DNA of 42,855 bases. It comes from Akkermansia muciniphila. GTDB taxonomy: Bacteria; Verrucomicrobiota; Verrucomicrobiia; Chthoniobacterales; Chthoniobacteraceae. The notes under the pieces are model-generated. The model worked only from the letters and a program-made list of their open reading frames with translations, ran no database searches and was not told the origin of the DNA. Location of the stretch: NCBI GenBank assembly GCA_945883955.1, contig CAMCYN010000007.1:1-42855 (forward strand), written 5' to 3'. Positions 19,604-29,035 of this stretch are shown here, piece by piece. Positions within the stretch are counted from its first letter, which is position 1, and each line of letters opens with the position of its first letter. The translations under genes were made by a program, and so were the position numbers.

Positions 19604-22600
19604 TTAACGGTTAAAAAGGAAGGCTGGGTTATTGATGAGCGCCCAGGTCAGATCCTGAACGACCGTGAGCCGTTTGTTGGCTACCTGCTGCTTGCTCGCC
19701 GCAGAATCCGCCCGCAACTGCACCAGTACCGGATCCAGACGGATCGGTTCGGTCGCCTTGGCCAGGGCTGTCTGCAAGTCGGTTTGGGTCGGATCCTTCG
19801 CCAGAGGCACCTTCGCCTCAGCAGCTTCCCGGCGCAGACGCCAGTATTCCGGATCGCTCTGCCGGACGTATTCGGCCAGAAGCCCCTTCTCCACGTCCGT
19901 GCGCTCGGCCACAGCTTTGCCACCAGCCTCCGCCACGGGCGCCGGCACTCCAGGCTGGAGCGGTTCCGCCGCCGTGGTGACATACAACCGGATCCGGCCG
20001 AGCAAGTTTTCGTTACTCTTTTGCAACAACCGGAAATTCAGCAGGGTCATGCCTTCACTCGTCATCGGCGCCTTTAACTGGAAGGCCGCGACATGGCGCT
20101 GGGCGGTTGCGGGGCCAATCGACCAGCCACCGTCCCTTTCCTCATTGCCATCAATGGCAGCCGAGATCGGGAACTTGTCCTTGGAATGCGAAGCCCAGGC
20201 GCCGGAGAACACTACAGGGGCAGTCACGGTTCCCTTCCCGGCGGGTGTCTGGGTGAGCACAAACTCGTTCAGCAGAAAGTCCCCGCTCTTGGACCGCCCG
20301 GGACCGAATTTTGGCGAGGCCGGATCCGGCAACACTTCCAGCATCACACCCGTCACCCCTTTGACATCGGCATCCAGCGTTATTGTGTAATCCGTGCCGG
20401 CATTGGCACCGGATGAAACAACCGTGCCGTCCTTCTCCACACTGAGTTTCACTTGGCCTCCTGCCGTTGCCGTCTTGGGTTGCAACAAGGTCCAGCGCAC
20501 CGGAGCGGCAGCCGGTTTCTCCAGCGCAATCCAGCCTTCCACACGGACCGGCAACGCCCCGTCCCATGCTTTCAGCGCCAACTGGGCTCGGCTTTCGCGT
20601 TCCTTGCGTACGGTTTCACGTTCTTCACGCAGGACTTTGGAAGCGGCTTCGTACGCTTCGAGGCGTTCCTTGGCCGAGGCCATGGCTTCTTCGCGGGCCT
20701 TTTCCATTTTTACAATCAGAGGCGCCTGTTCCTTCTCCTTAAGCTCCCAGGCCTGAATCACCTTCTGGTGATCCTCCTCGATGACTCCAATCAGGCTCCG
20801 CGTGGCGTCCACCTCCTTCGTGGTGGCCTCACGCGAAAGCACCCGCTGGAAGAGTTCATTCACCAGAAGCGTGTCGTCGGGCTGTTTGGCGACCAGTTTG
20901 GAGAGATCGTTTTTGGGATCCTGGATCGCCCCCGAAATCACCGGACCGCTCAACAGCGCCATAACCGAACCCAAGCCCAGATTGCTGCTGCGCTCACATT
21001 CACACGTACTTTCCCGCGCCGGCTTGCCCAGGGTGGCTAAAAATCCAGCCGCCCCCTGGCTGTTCGAATCCACCATCAAGGCCGCCCGCCCGCCCGCGAC
21101 CACTCCGGGAAGCGAAGCCGTCGAACCCGTCACCTTGAACACCGAATCAAAGAGGGTTTCCGCCGAAAGCCGCCGGGCCATCGCATGGGAATAATTGACG
21201 GTGTCATCTTCATTCCAGCGATTGATCCGGATCGAAAGCTGATAGGTGCGCGATTTGCAGATCAGACGGAAGATCTTCCGCGTATCGAACCCACCCTGCA
21301 CGAACTCCTGGGTGAGGTACTCGAGAAGCTCGGGATTGGTCGGCGGATTTCCGGCCCGGATGTCATCGAGCGGCTCGATAATTCCACGGCCCAGCAGGTA
21401 ACCCCAGATCCGGTTGACGTAACTTGTGGCAAAATAGCGGTTGTCCGGCGAAGTCATCCAGGTCGCCAACTGTTCCCGTCGGGAAGTCTTCACATCCACC
21501 TCGGCCTTCGCCTGGAAGGGGAATTGCGGAGCGGTCACCTTGCCGGTCCGATCGTGTTTGATCTCGCCCTTGGGATCCTCCTTCACCATTTCAAACAGTG
21601 CTTTGGCCCCTTCCACAGCTGTTCCTCCGATGGTCTTGCCGCCACTGGCCGGATCGGTGGCGAGACTGACCTGGGCGAAATACGCCGCCGTTTCATAATA
21701 CTGATCCTGAGTCCACCGCTCGAAGGGATGGTCGTGGCATTTGTTACAGTTGAACCGCGTAGCCAGGAACAGATGGGTCGTGTTCTCCATCGCCTCGGCC
21801 GGCTGACGCAGAATTTTCCAGTAACTGGCCGCCGGATTGTCCTTGTTCGAACCCGTCGCCGTAAGCACCGCCCGTACGAACTGATCGTAGGGAGTGTTCT
21901 TATCAATCTGGGTGCGAATCCAGGCCCGGAACCCTTCGGCACCTTCCTGCCCGAGGAACTTCGAGTTTACCTGCAACAAATCAGCCCACTTGTTCGTCCA
22001 GTGTTCGACGAAGTCCACACTCCCCACTAGTTCGTCCACAATCGCCTCACGTTTGAGACGGCTCTCGCGCGGATCAGCCAGGAAAGCCTGGAGTTTCTCC
22101 GAGCTGGGCGGCAGCCCCATCAGATCCAGATACACCCGGCGCAAAAACTCGCCGTCCCCGGCCAGCTCGGAAGGCTCGATCTGCATCCGCTTCCATTTGG
22201 CGGCCACCAGCTCGTCCGCTTTGCCCCACGTCACCGGTTCCTTCCATTCAAACCCGCTCCGGTCACCCATAACCGTGATGGTTGTCGCCACATAATTGCC
22301 CTCGTACCGAGCCAGAATAGGCGCCTCTCCCCGGCGCAGCGTATTGAGTAATCCGGTGGAATCCACCGTAGCGACGTCCGTATTTCCGCTCTCCACAAAC
22401 GCTTCATTCGAGACATCCCGGACCCCTCCGTCCGCATAATGCGCCACGACACGTACCTGCTGACGGCCTCCGATCTGTTGGAGCACGGGGTTGCTCGGGA
22501 ACAATTCGATCCGGGTAACCTTCGCGGCATCTGTTCGGAGATGCGCCCCGCCGGCGACCCATTGCCGCATGATCCCGTAATATTTCTCGTCCACCTTGGT

Positions 22601-24715
22601 CCGACGCCCCCCTTCATGGGGAACTTCCGCCACGGCCTTCAGCAGCATCAGACTGTCGTCGGGAGACGCCACGGCCACCCGGCGAGAAGCCATATCGTCG
22701 GTCAGCGAACGGATATCGAACTCCGGATCGTATCCGCGCAGGGAAAGTTTGAATCCGGCTTTGCCGTCCTTGGCTCCGTGGCAACTGCCCTGGTTACAGC
22801 CCAGCTTGGTCATCACCGGGTTCACGTCCTTGATAAAATCGGCCTCAAATGGAGCATCCGCCCCCTGGATCCGCACCGGCACGTTCACCGTTTTCCCTCC
22901 GAAACTCACCCGAACCTCCCCTTTCCCGTTGGCCTTAGGATGCACCTGGCCACGAACGGTAATCTCCGCCACCGGCTGGCTCAGCTCGATCCGCGCTGTC
23001 CGTGTCACATCCGCGACACTTCCGCCCTCGTAACGCGCCGTTACCAGTAATTGTACGTAATCATTCCGACGGCTCACCTCGATCGTCGCCGGCTGCACCT
23101 CCAGCGACACCACCTGGCTGCCCTCGGGAATCCGCTCCGGTTCGGTGCTCTCCGGGGTCAGGATCCGCAGTCCGATTGTCGAAGCCGCCTTGGCGACGCC
23201 TCCGGCCTGGACCGGTGCGGCATCAAATTCCTTTTCCACAAGACCGCTCGCCGCATTGATAAAACGAATCCGTCCATCCCCACCGGCCGCCGCGACCGAA
23301 CTTCCGTCCGGCCGGAATGCCACCGAATAAACCGCCGACCCTTCAATCCGGGTCTGCGAAATCCGGATACCCGCTTTTTCGTCAAACAGCCGCAACCGTT
23401 CGATTTCCTCCACCGAGCGGGTCTTGGCGGCCTTGGCCCGAATGGCCGCGATCTCCGCCGGCACAGCAAAATCGCCGGCCATCGAAAACACCCCGACCTC
23501 GCCATGGCCGTTCAGTGCGCTTCCGGCGACAAACCGGGTGCCATCAGGAGCGAAGCGGGTCGCAAAAACACGACCGGTCATGTCCGGATATTTTTTGAGC
23601 AGGTTGGCGTTGTCGCCGATCTTCCGGGCCGTGGTCCGGAACACCTTGAAGAGTTGGGGCGCGCCGTCCGAACCGCCCACCACCACGGCATCTTCCATGG
23701 GGTGACGGTCCACGGCATTCATCCCGCCACGAAGTGCCCCTGGAGTAATCGAAGTGATGTTGTCCACGAACCGCTGCGAGCCGAGTTCACTGAGCTTGGC
23801 CGCCATATCCCGTCCCACGGAAATGAGATGATCGCCCTTGGCCGAAAAGGCAGTGTCCAACACCCAGTCGTTATGGGCGCCCATCTGCAGGACCTGTTTA
23901 CCGGTCTCGGCCTCGACGGCACGTACGGTGTTGTCCGCACATCCGAAGGCGATGAGTTTGCTGTCTGGAGACCAACTGACTCCGTAAAGTGTGTCCCAGC
24001 TTGTCGGGATTGAGATTTTGAGTTTGCGGGTCGCCACCTCCCAAATCTGCAATTCCCCCATACGCGCAGGATCGCCTCCAGCGGCGGCCAGCCAGCGGCC
24101 ATCCGGTGAGAAACGCACGGACTGAATCCGTTCGGAGATCCCGATCAGGCGCGCCTCGATTTTGCTGCCGTCGGATTTATGGAGCAAAACCTCATGAAAC
24201 CCCGCCACGGCCAGCAACGCTCCGTCCGGCGAGAAGTCGATTGAGGCCACAACCGGCAGTTGCGAGTAGACGGGCGGATGCGCCGCATCGAAGTGTTTGC
24301 GGGCGTCTGCGGGCGTATCATCCTTGGCCCCTTCGATAATCCATTTCCGCACGAGCGCAATTTCGTGTTCGGGAAGGGGCGGCTTGTTCTTGGGCATTTC
24401 GGCCGAACCGCCCACCGGCGTGATTTGTTCGATCAGCGATCCCTTGGTCATGTCGCCGGGCACGACGGCGACGCCGTCCTTTTCACCGCCGGCCAGCAGC
24501 TTGGAGAAATCGGTCATCACATAGCCACCCTTGGGTTTGGCGGGTTGATGACACCCCTGACAGTTTGCCTGAAAAATCGGCCGGATATCGCGGTAATAAC
24601 TGACAGCCGCTCCGGGCGCTTTGCTGGCTGCGGCCGCTTGAGCCTGTGGAAATGTCGCGCACAACAGGGAAACAAGCGCGAGGGAACCGGGACGGGGATA
24701 CAGACGAGTCTTCAT
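19604..24715 (-). CDS. PSCyt1 cytochrome - WD40 - Ig-like - DUF1549 (PSCyt2) - DUF1553 (PSD1) fusion protein
   Basis: About 1703 aa from ATG 24715 (signal peptide [27 protein letters not shown]). [23 protein letters not shown]-like repeats ([16 protein letters not shown]); [113 protein letters not shown]. Confidence 0.92.
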   Translation of the reverse strand: MKTRLYPRPGSLALVSLLCATFPQAQAAAASKAPGAAVSYYRDIRPIFQANCQGCHQPAKPKGGYVMTDFSKLLAGGEKDGVAVVPGDMTKGSLIEQITPVGGSAEMPKNKPPLPEHEIALVRKWIIEGAKDDTPADARKHFDAAHPPVYSQLPVVASIDFSPDGALLAVAGFHEVLLHKSDGSKIEARLIGISERIQSVRFSPDGRWLAAAGGDPARMGELQIWEVATRKLKISIPTSWDTLYGVSWSPDSKLIAFGCADNTVRAVEAETGKQVLQMGAHNDWVLDTAFSAKGDHLISVGRDMAAKLSELGSQRFVDNITSITPGALRGGMNAVDRHPMEDAVVVGGSDGAPQLFKVFRTTARKIGDNANLLKKYPDMTGRVFATRFAPDGTRFVAGSALNGHGEVGVFSMAGDFAVPAEIAAIRAKAAKTRSVEEIERLRLFDEKAGIRISQTRIEGSAVYSVAFRPDGSSVAAAGGDGRIRFINAASGLVEKEFDAAPVQAGGVAKAASTIGLRILTPESTEPERIPEGSQVVSLEVQPATIEVSRRNDYVQLLVTARYEGGSVADVTRTARIELSQPVAEITVRGQVHPKANGKGEVRVSFGGKTVNVPVRIQGADAPFEADFIKDVNPVMTKLGCNQGSCHGAKDGKAGFKLSLRGYDPEFDIRSLTDDMASRRVAVASPDDSLMLLKAVAEVPHEGGRRTKVDEKYYGIMRQWVAGGAHLRTDAAKVTRIELFPSNPVLQQIGGRQQVRVVAHYADGGVRDVSNEAFVESGNTDVATVDSTGLLNTLRRGEAPILARYEGNYVATTITVMGDRSGFEWKEPVTWGKADELVAAKWKRMQIEPSELAGDGEFLRRVYLDLMGLPPSSEKLQAFLADPRESRLKREAIVDELVGSVDFVEHWTNKWADLLQVNSKFLGQEGAEGFRAWIRTQIDKNTPYDQFVRAVLTATGSNKDNPAASYWKILRQPAEAMENTTHLFLATRFNCNKCHDHPFERWTQDQYYETAAYFAQVSLATDPASGGKTIGGTAVEGAKALFEMVKEDPKGEIKHDRTGKVTAPQFPFQAKAEVDVKTSRREQLATWMTSPDNRYFATSYVNRIWGYLLGRGIIEPLDDIRAGNPPTNPELLEYLTQEFVQGGFDTRKIFRLICKSRTYQLSIRINRWNEDDTVNYSHAMARRLSAETLFDSVFKVTGSTASLPGVVAGGRAALMVDSNSQGAAGFLATLGKPARESTCECERSSNLGLGSVMALLSGPVISGAIQDPKNDLSKLVAKQPDDTLLVNELFQRVLSREATTKEVDATRSLIGVIEEDHQKVIQAWELKEKEQAPLIVKMEKAREEAMASAKERLEAYEAASKVLREERETVRKERESRAQLALKAWDGALPVRVEGWIALEKPAAAPVRWTLLQPKTATAGGQVKLSVEKDGTVVSSGANAGTDYTITLDADVKGVTGVMLEVLPDPASPKFGPGRSKSGDFLLNEFVLTQTPAGKGTVTAPVVFSGAWASHSKDKFPISAAIDGNEERDGGWSIGPATAQRHVAAFQLKAPMTSEGMTLLNFRLLQKSNENLLGRIRLYVTTAAEPLQPGVPAPVAEAGGKAVAERTDVEKGLLAEYVRQSDPEYWRLRREAAEAKVPLAKDPTQTDLQTALAKATEPIRLDPVLVQLRADSAASKQQVANKRLTVVQDLTWALINNPAFLFNR

Positions 24716-24773
24716 TGGGGGAAGCGATCTAACTGAGGGCCACCAGAATCCCCTCAAACCTCCAAACCGTCCA

Positions 24774-24822
24774 CCCCCCTGTTCTGGGGGGGCTGAGGCG
24801 GGGTCTGGGGGGCTTTCTGGGG
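24774..24822 (+). other. G-quadruplex motif plus C6/G6 hairpin upstream of the PSCyt fusion gene
   Basis: CCCCCC-TGTTCT-GGGGGG followed by GGGGGGG-CTGAGGC-GGGG-TCT-GGGGGG-CTTTCT-GGGG: four runs of at least 4 G with loops of 7, 3 and 6 nt. Confidence 0.6.
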
Positions 24823-25179
24823 AGCAGAGGCGCCCTGTTCGACGGACGCTTCCAGCCCGAAACCCACAGCGAAGGCGCTTACAACTGGGATTTCTTCATT
24901 TTTGCGTTTTGAAACGATCGTTTCCCGACTTCGCGAACCCTTCCATTTTCACCCACAGATTCCGCCGAAGAACCAACCTTTTGAACGAGGATTCCGTGCC
25001 CAAGGTGGAGGGGCTGCTAAGTGGATTGAAAACGATGCGGTGCCGAACGCTGCGTGTGCATTCGGAGCGGGATAAGAAGGTCGTGTTCTTCGATGGAACT
25101 CGTTGCTGCATCGTTTGGTAAAGCGCTCCTACATTTGCAGCTCCTTGATCACCCCTGTGCTGTCGCCATGGCGCTCCAC

Positions 25180-25818
25180 TTATCTTTCGAGCAGTTCCAG
25201 CCCGTCTAACATGAGATGCCCGACGGTGCTTGTTCCCCGTTTATTGACGTCAGAGGAAAAACTAATGCTTTCGAGACCGTCGATGTCGTCCTCATCCATA
25301 GGGTCTCCGCCTTTTGGTCTTGGACTAGCATGCCATTTGCCATCTTTCCAAAAATTGCCGTACCCGTGGCGGCTGACTTTATTGAAAGGAATAGTGATCA
25401 TGGTCCAAGTTTCGGTCGCCGTATAACCTCCTGCGCCGAAAGCGGATCGCTTGTCGTCTTTGCGAGTGTAGTTCCCACCCAGGTTGACGCCAAAGCCTGT
25501 GCCACAGTTACTGCGCACCCAGAAGCGGATAGCAGAGTGCTTCTTTGCCCTGGCGGTGCCTTCCGGAAAGGTCTTGGAAAAGCCACACGTTCCGCCCGGC
25601 TTAGCGTAATCCATGGTGACTTCCATTACCTTCGGGTGGTTTGGATCCGGAGTGCTGAACAATTTGCCCCTAGCATCGCCGAACCGAACCGTCTTGGGAT
25701 CGATACGATCAAATTTATCGATCACCTTCACCTTTTGGGTGTCGGCGGCCAGAAGCGGAGCGTCACTGAGAAACAGAAAAGAGCCGAGGAGGGACAGTAG
25801 TAATGAGGGGTACTTCAT
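25180..25818 (-). CDS. Secreted protein, possibly a galactose-binding/CIA30-like beta-sandwich
   Basis: From ATG 25818: MKYPSLLLSLLGSFLFLSDAPLLAADTQKVKVIDKFDRIDPKTVRFGDARGK... signal peptide; IRFWVRSNCGTGFGVNLGG...TWTMITIPFNKV...MLDGLELLER. Confidence 0.6.
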   Translation of the reverse strand: MKYPSLLLSLLGSFLFLSDAPLLAADTQKVKVIDKFDRIDPKTVRFGDARGKLFSTPDPNHPKVMEVTMDYAKPGGTCGFSKTFPEGTARAKKHSAIRFWVRSNCGTGFGVNLGGNYTRKDDKRSAFGAGGYTATETWTMITIPFNKVSRHGYGNFWKDGKWHASPRPKGGDPMDEDDIDGLESISFSSDVNKRGTSTVGHLMLDGLELLER

Positions 25819-25959
25819 AGTCGTAAGAGCAGCTTGAACCATGATTCTTCCGAACTGGCAATAAGTTGCTCTTTGCAACGTACGTACAGGGGGGGGGAGG
25901 GAAGGGCTGCATTGCCTCGGCGCGTTAAGAGAGGCGAATGCAAGATCCTGGGGTGCAGG

Positions 25960-26170
25960 ATGTGGCGTCCTTCGCGGGTGGCGCTGACACGCCACGTCCA
26001 CTCGTTGGTTTCACGGGAACTGACCATCTGCAGCGGCGGCGTGAAGGGCTCCACGTGAAAGCTGTCGCCGCCATTCAAAGTGACCTGAATTTCATCCGAG
26101 ATGCGGGCGGTGTCGGTGCGGATTTCGCCCGACGCGGCGGCTATCTTTAGTTTGCTAGCGAGATCCGCAG
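25960..26170 (-). pseudogene. Gene remnant resembling an Ig-like C-terminal domain found in some bacterial caspase-like/effector proteins
   Basis: Minus-strand reading IPADLASKLKIAAASGEIRTDTARISDEIQVTLNGGDSFHVEPFTPPLQMVSSRETNEWTWRVSATREGRHIL, preceded by TGA, no start or N-terminus, and losing coherence downstream. Confidence 0.4.
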
Positions 26171-26227
26171 GGATTCACGGAGCGAATGCCCTAAACCCGG
26201 GCCTCCAGCACAAAGCTTTACACTTAG

Positions 26228-26253
26228 CCATATTCCCATATTGTGACCCATAT
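26228..26253. promoter_or_regulatory. Three CCATAT direct repeats upstream of vapB
   Basis: CCATAT at 26228, 26236 and 26248, ending 1 nt before the vapB ATG (26255). Confidence 0.4.
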
Positions 26254-26254
26254 C

Positions 26255-26542
26255 ATGAAAACCACGCTTGATTTGCCGGACGACTTGCTGATCGCGGCCA
26301 AAGCGCTGGCTGCCCAGCGGAAGACCACCCTCAAGGCCATGGTGGAACACGCCCTTCGTCGGGAAATCGCTCCGCAGGAAAAACTCGCCCCCGACAGCCC
26401 ATACGAAGTGGGGCCGTTCGGCATCCTGAGTCTGAAAAAGCGCACCGACGGGCCAACAGCCGAACAGATCCAGCATCTTATTGCTCATCAACACGATGAA
26501 GAAGACGCCAGAATCATCTCCATCGCCAAGGGAAACGCATGA
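26255..26542 (+). CDS. vapB: VapB-like RHH antitoxin
   Basis: MKTTLDLPDDLLIAAKALAAQRKTTLKAMVEHALRREI; ATGA overlap with the downstream PIN toxin. Confidence 0.85.
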   Translation: MKTTLDLPDDLLIAAKALAAQRKTTLKAMVEHALRREIAPQEKLAPDSPYEVGPFGILSLKKRTDGPTAEQIQHLIAHQHDEEDARIISIAKGNA

Positions 26543-26970
26543 TCCACCTTCTCGATGTCAATGTGCTGATTGCGCTCGGGGACTCCAATCACCCGCACCG
26601 GGCCGCGGCCCTTCAGTTTTTTGAAAAGTGCGCGACGCTGGAAGGCTGGGCCACTTGCCCACTCACCGAGAACGCCTTCATCCGCATTTTTGGCGCACAA
26701 AGTTATCCCCACGGACCGGGTTCAACGGCAGAAGCAAGGCGGGTGCTAAACACCTTTCGAGCCGCTCCCGGCCACCAATTCTGGCCCGACGACCTTTCCC
26801 TCACGAATACCCACACCTTTCCGAACCTCCCGGCTTCCCCGCACCTCACCGACCTCTACCTTCTCGCCCTCGCCGTGAAGCATGGAAGCAAACTGGCCAC
26901 CTTTGATCACCGGATTGATCCTGCCCATCTCCCAGGGGGCGCTGCGGCGCTGCACCTCATCACTCTCTGA
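26539..26970 (+). CDS. vapC: VapC-like PIN-domain toxin
   Basis: MIHLLDVNVLIALGDSNHPHRAAALQFFEKC...ENAFIRIF...LTDLYLLALAVKHGSKLATFDHRI: the PIN acidic residues are present. Confidence 0.9.
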   Translation: MIHLLDVNVLIALGDSNHPHRAAALQFFEKCATLEGWATCPLTENAFIRIFGAQSYPHGPGSTAEARRVLNTFRAAPGHQFWPDDLSLTNTHTFPNLPASPHLTDLYLLALAVKHGSKLATFDHRIDPAHLPGGAAALHLITL

Positions 26971-27121
26971 TCCGGCGTTTGCATCCCCCGGAGAACCACT
27001 GCCAGCGACAGGATGCCCCAGCAATTTTCCGGCTAACCGCTCCCGTACTCGTGAGCAGAACAAACGCTGCAACCGCAGAAACAAAGGCGTAACCATTGCG
27101 GACGCCCTTCCGGACAGGATC

Positions 27122-28117
27122 TCAATCAGCGATCGCCCGCAGCCGATCCAGGACGAGCGTTCCAAACCGGTTTTGGGCTGAATCAGAAAGCAGTGAGCGA
27201 TCCAGAAGGTTCAGTACCGCGTCTTTCTCGTGCGCAAACCGATTCAAAATCGCCTCGGCCCGCTGCTCACGCAGGCCAAACTGCTTGGCCAGGAGCAGAA
27301 AATCAGGGCGTTTGAAGAATCCATTCGCCTTAAAACTTGGAGTCACCAAGTCGTCAAAGAAATCCAGTGCCGTCCGACTTTCGGTCGGCAGATGGAGGGA
27401 CGTGTTTAACAAGTCATACGCAGGGCTCAGCACAGAATCGCCCATGGGGGTTTCCAGAACCGAGAAGTTCTTCAAATGCGCATCTCCGTTCCCGCACACA
27501 TAATTGAACGCCACCAGCGCAAACAACTTCTCCGACTCCACTTTCCAGGCGCCACAATACTCCCGCAAAAGCCGCCCAACCTCCTCGTAACTCCCGTCGT
27601 ATTTGTAATTTTCACCATCCGTAGCCCGGCTTCTTCCCGCCAGTTGGCAAAAGTCTTCCTGCGCCAGCTTCCGGGAACTTTCTGGATCACGGTCAAACCG
27701 GCGCACCAGGTAGGCGGGCTCTCCGTCGGGGAAAAATACCAGCCCACACTCGGCTGTCCGCAGCCCGAAAACCTGCGCTGCAATTTGCATCGTGACGTGT
27801 TCGTTCGCAGGCACGTCTTCCACGAGATCCAAGGTGCCAGCCAAAGCATTCGGCACAGGTTTCAGAATAAACTCACCCTCCCGATCCGTCGGAGTCAGTT
27901 GCCCGTCCACCAACCGGAGCGAGATTTTGTCCTGGACCCCGGAGATGGAAATTCTCGAGGCCGCCTCCTGCCGGAACTCCGCGAACTCTTTCTGCTCAAA
28001 TTGCAGGAGGTGCGGGACTCGCTGTCCTCCAAAAAGCGTGCGCATCGCTCCCGCACTGTAAAAGCCCCCGCGAATCGGCCGCAGCGTACTCAAACAGAGA
28101 TTGTCGGGGATTCTCAC
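27122..28117 (-). CDS. hipT: HipT-type Ser/Thr kinase toxin of a tripartite HipBST locus
   Basis: GTG at 28117 overlaps the hipS stop (GTGA). Gly-rich loop SRISISGVQDKISL; catalytic VCGNGDAHLKNFSVL; YDLLNT. Lacks the HipA N-terminal subdomain, which is encoded by the separate upstream gene. Confidence 0.85.
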   Translation of the reverse strand: MRIPDNLCLSTLRPIRGGFYSAGAMRTLFGGQRVPHLLQFEQKEFAEFRQEAASRISISGVQDKISLRLVDGQLTPTDREGEFILKPVPNALAGTLDLVEDVPANEHVTMQIAAQVFGLRTAECGLVFFPDGEPAYLVRRFDRDPESSRKLAQEDFCQLAGRSRATDGENYKYDGSYEEVGRLLREYCGAWKVESEKLFALVAFNYVCGNGDAHLKNFSVLETPMGDSVLSPAYDLLNTSLHLPTESRTALDFFDDLVTPSFKANGFFKRPDFLLLAKQFGLREQRAEAILNRFAHEKDAVLNLLDRSLLSDSAQNRFGTLVLDRLRAIAD

Positions 28118-28440
28118 AACTCCTCCTCCACCGTCACCGCGCCAATCACGTCGCAACTGGCCGTTTTGAGTAACCGGGTAAAATCGTCCGCAGGATCCAT
28201 GCGATACAATCGACACTGCAACTCCTTCAAGTTCCCCTCCGCCAGCAACCCTGAGAAAAACGGGAATAACGTCCCGGACTCATACGGCACAGCGGAAACC
28301 GGCAGCGTCAGACTCACCGGTCGAGCCCCCGAGCGGGCTAAATACTCGAGGAAATAGCCGAATCGATACCCGCCGTTTTCCAAGCGCTCGATCCGCCCGG
28401 CAGACACTCCATTAACCAGAACCTTCCCGGATCGGCTCAT
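28114..28440 (-). CDS. hipS: HipS (stand-alone HipA N-subdomain-1 antitoxin)
   Basis: ATG 28440 in ATGA overlap with the hipB stop; GKVLVNGVSAGRIERLENGGYRFGYFLEYLARSGARPVSLTLPVS...LFPFFSGLLAEGN, typical HipA N-terminal domain sequence. Confidence 0.85.
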   Translation of the reverse strand: MSRSGKVLVNGVSAGRIERLENGGYRFGYFLEYLARSGARPVSLTLPVSAVPYESGTLFPFFSGLLAEGNLKELQCRLYRMDPADDFTRLLKTASCDVIGAVTVEEEL

Positions 28441-28703
28441 GGCGCGTCCTCCCGCACTTTGTCGAAGGAAACACCCGATGTCGGCCACCGGGGGCCAATG
28501 GTGAGTTCCAGCCCGAGACAATCCATCAGCTTTTCGAGTACCAGAAGGGACGGATTCCCCTTCCCCGACTCGATGTTGCTGAGCGTATGCACGGCAATCC
28601 CCGAGAGATCGGCCAAGTCCCCCTGTAAAACACCGAGCATTTTACGCCGGTCCCGCAGGCGGGCACCCACAGCAGCAGGCAGACACGATGTATCCCGTTT
28701 CAT
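28437..28703 (-). CDS. hipB: HipB-type XRE/HTH regulator
   Basis: 88 aa: VGARLRDRRKMLGVLQGDLADLSGIAVHTLSNIESGKGNPSLLVLEKLMDCLGLELTI. Confidence 0.88.
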   Translation of the reverse strand: MKRDTSCLPAAVGARLRDRRKMLGVLQGDLADLSGIAVHTLSNIESGKGNPSLLVLEKLMDCLGLELTIGPRWPTSGVSFDKVREDAP

Positions 28704-28773
28704 TAAAGTGAATAAAACTCCCGCAACCCTCGGAAGTCAACAACACGCATTAACCAATATTCACTTTAATGAA
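28699..28773. promoter_or_regulatory. hipBST promoter/operator: 16-bp perfect inverted repeat spanning the hipB start
   Basis: TTCATTAAAGTGAATA (28699-28714) and TATTCACTTTAATGAA (28758-28773), 43 bp apart; minus-strand -35-like TTGACT (28740-28735) lies between the arms. Confidence 0.75.
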
Positions 28774-28971
28774 TCCAGGACGCGCTTGCAAACAGCTCCA
28801 CTCACGGCCGAGATCATCAAAGTCCTGATCTCGGGTAACCAGATCCCGCATTCTGGGCCGAGCGCCGCTCGACCTGGCGTGTACCCCGAAAGTTAGATCA
28901 ATAGAGATTCCAACTGTTTGCTTGGCGCAAATGGCAGTTCGGAAACTTTGTGAAATCCCCCCCCGATCCAC
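28750..28971 (-). pseudogene. Possible remnant of a DUF5615-like PIN protein
   Basis: ORF contains MRDLVTRDQDFDDLGREW, reminiscent of the (L/I)VTRDxDF motif; the rest is not recognisable. Confidence 0.25.
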
Positions 28972-29035
28972 TGCACTCGCGGGGTTAACCTGTTAACCGG
29001 GGCTTCTATTGCTCCGGGTCAACTCTTCTCCCCTC

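Noticed and set aside
27476-28357. 293-aa plus-strand ORF over hipT/hipS
   Set aside because: Antisense shadow; the minus-strand HipBST reading has clear motifs and translational coupling.
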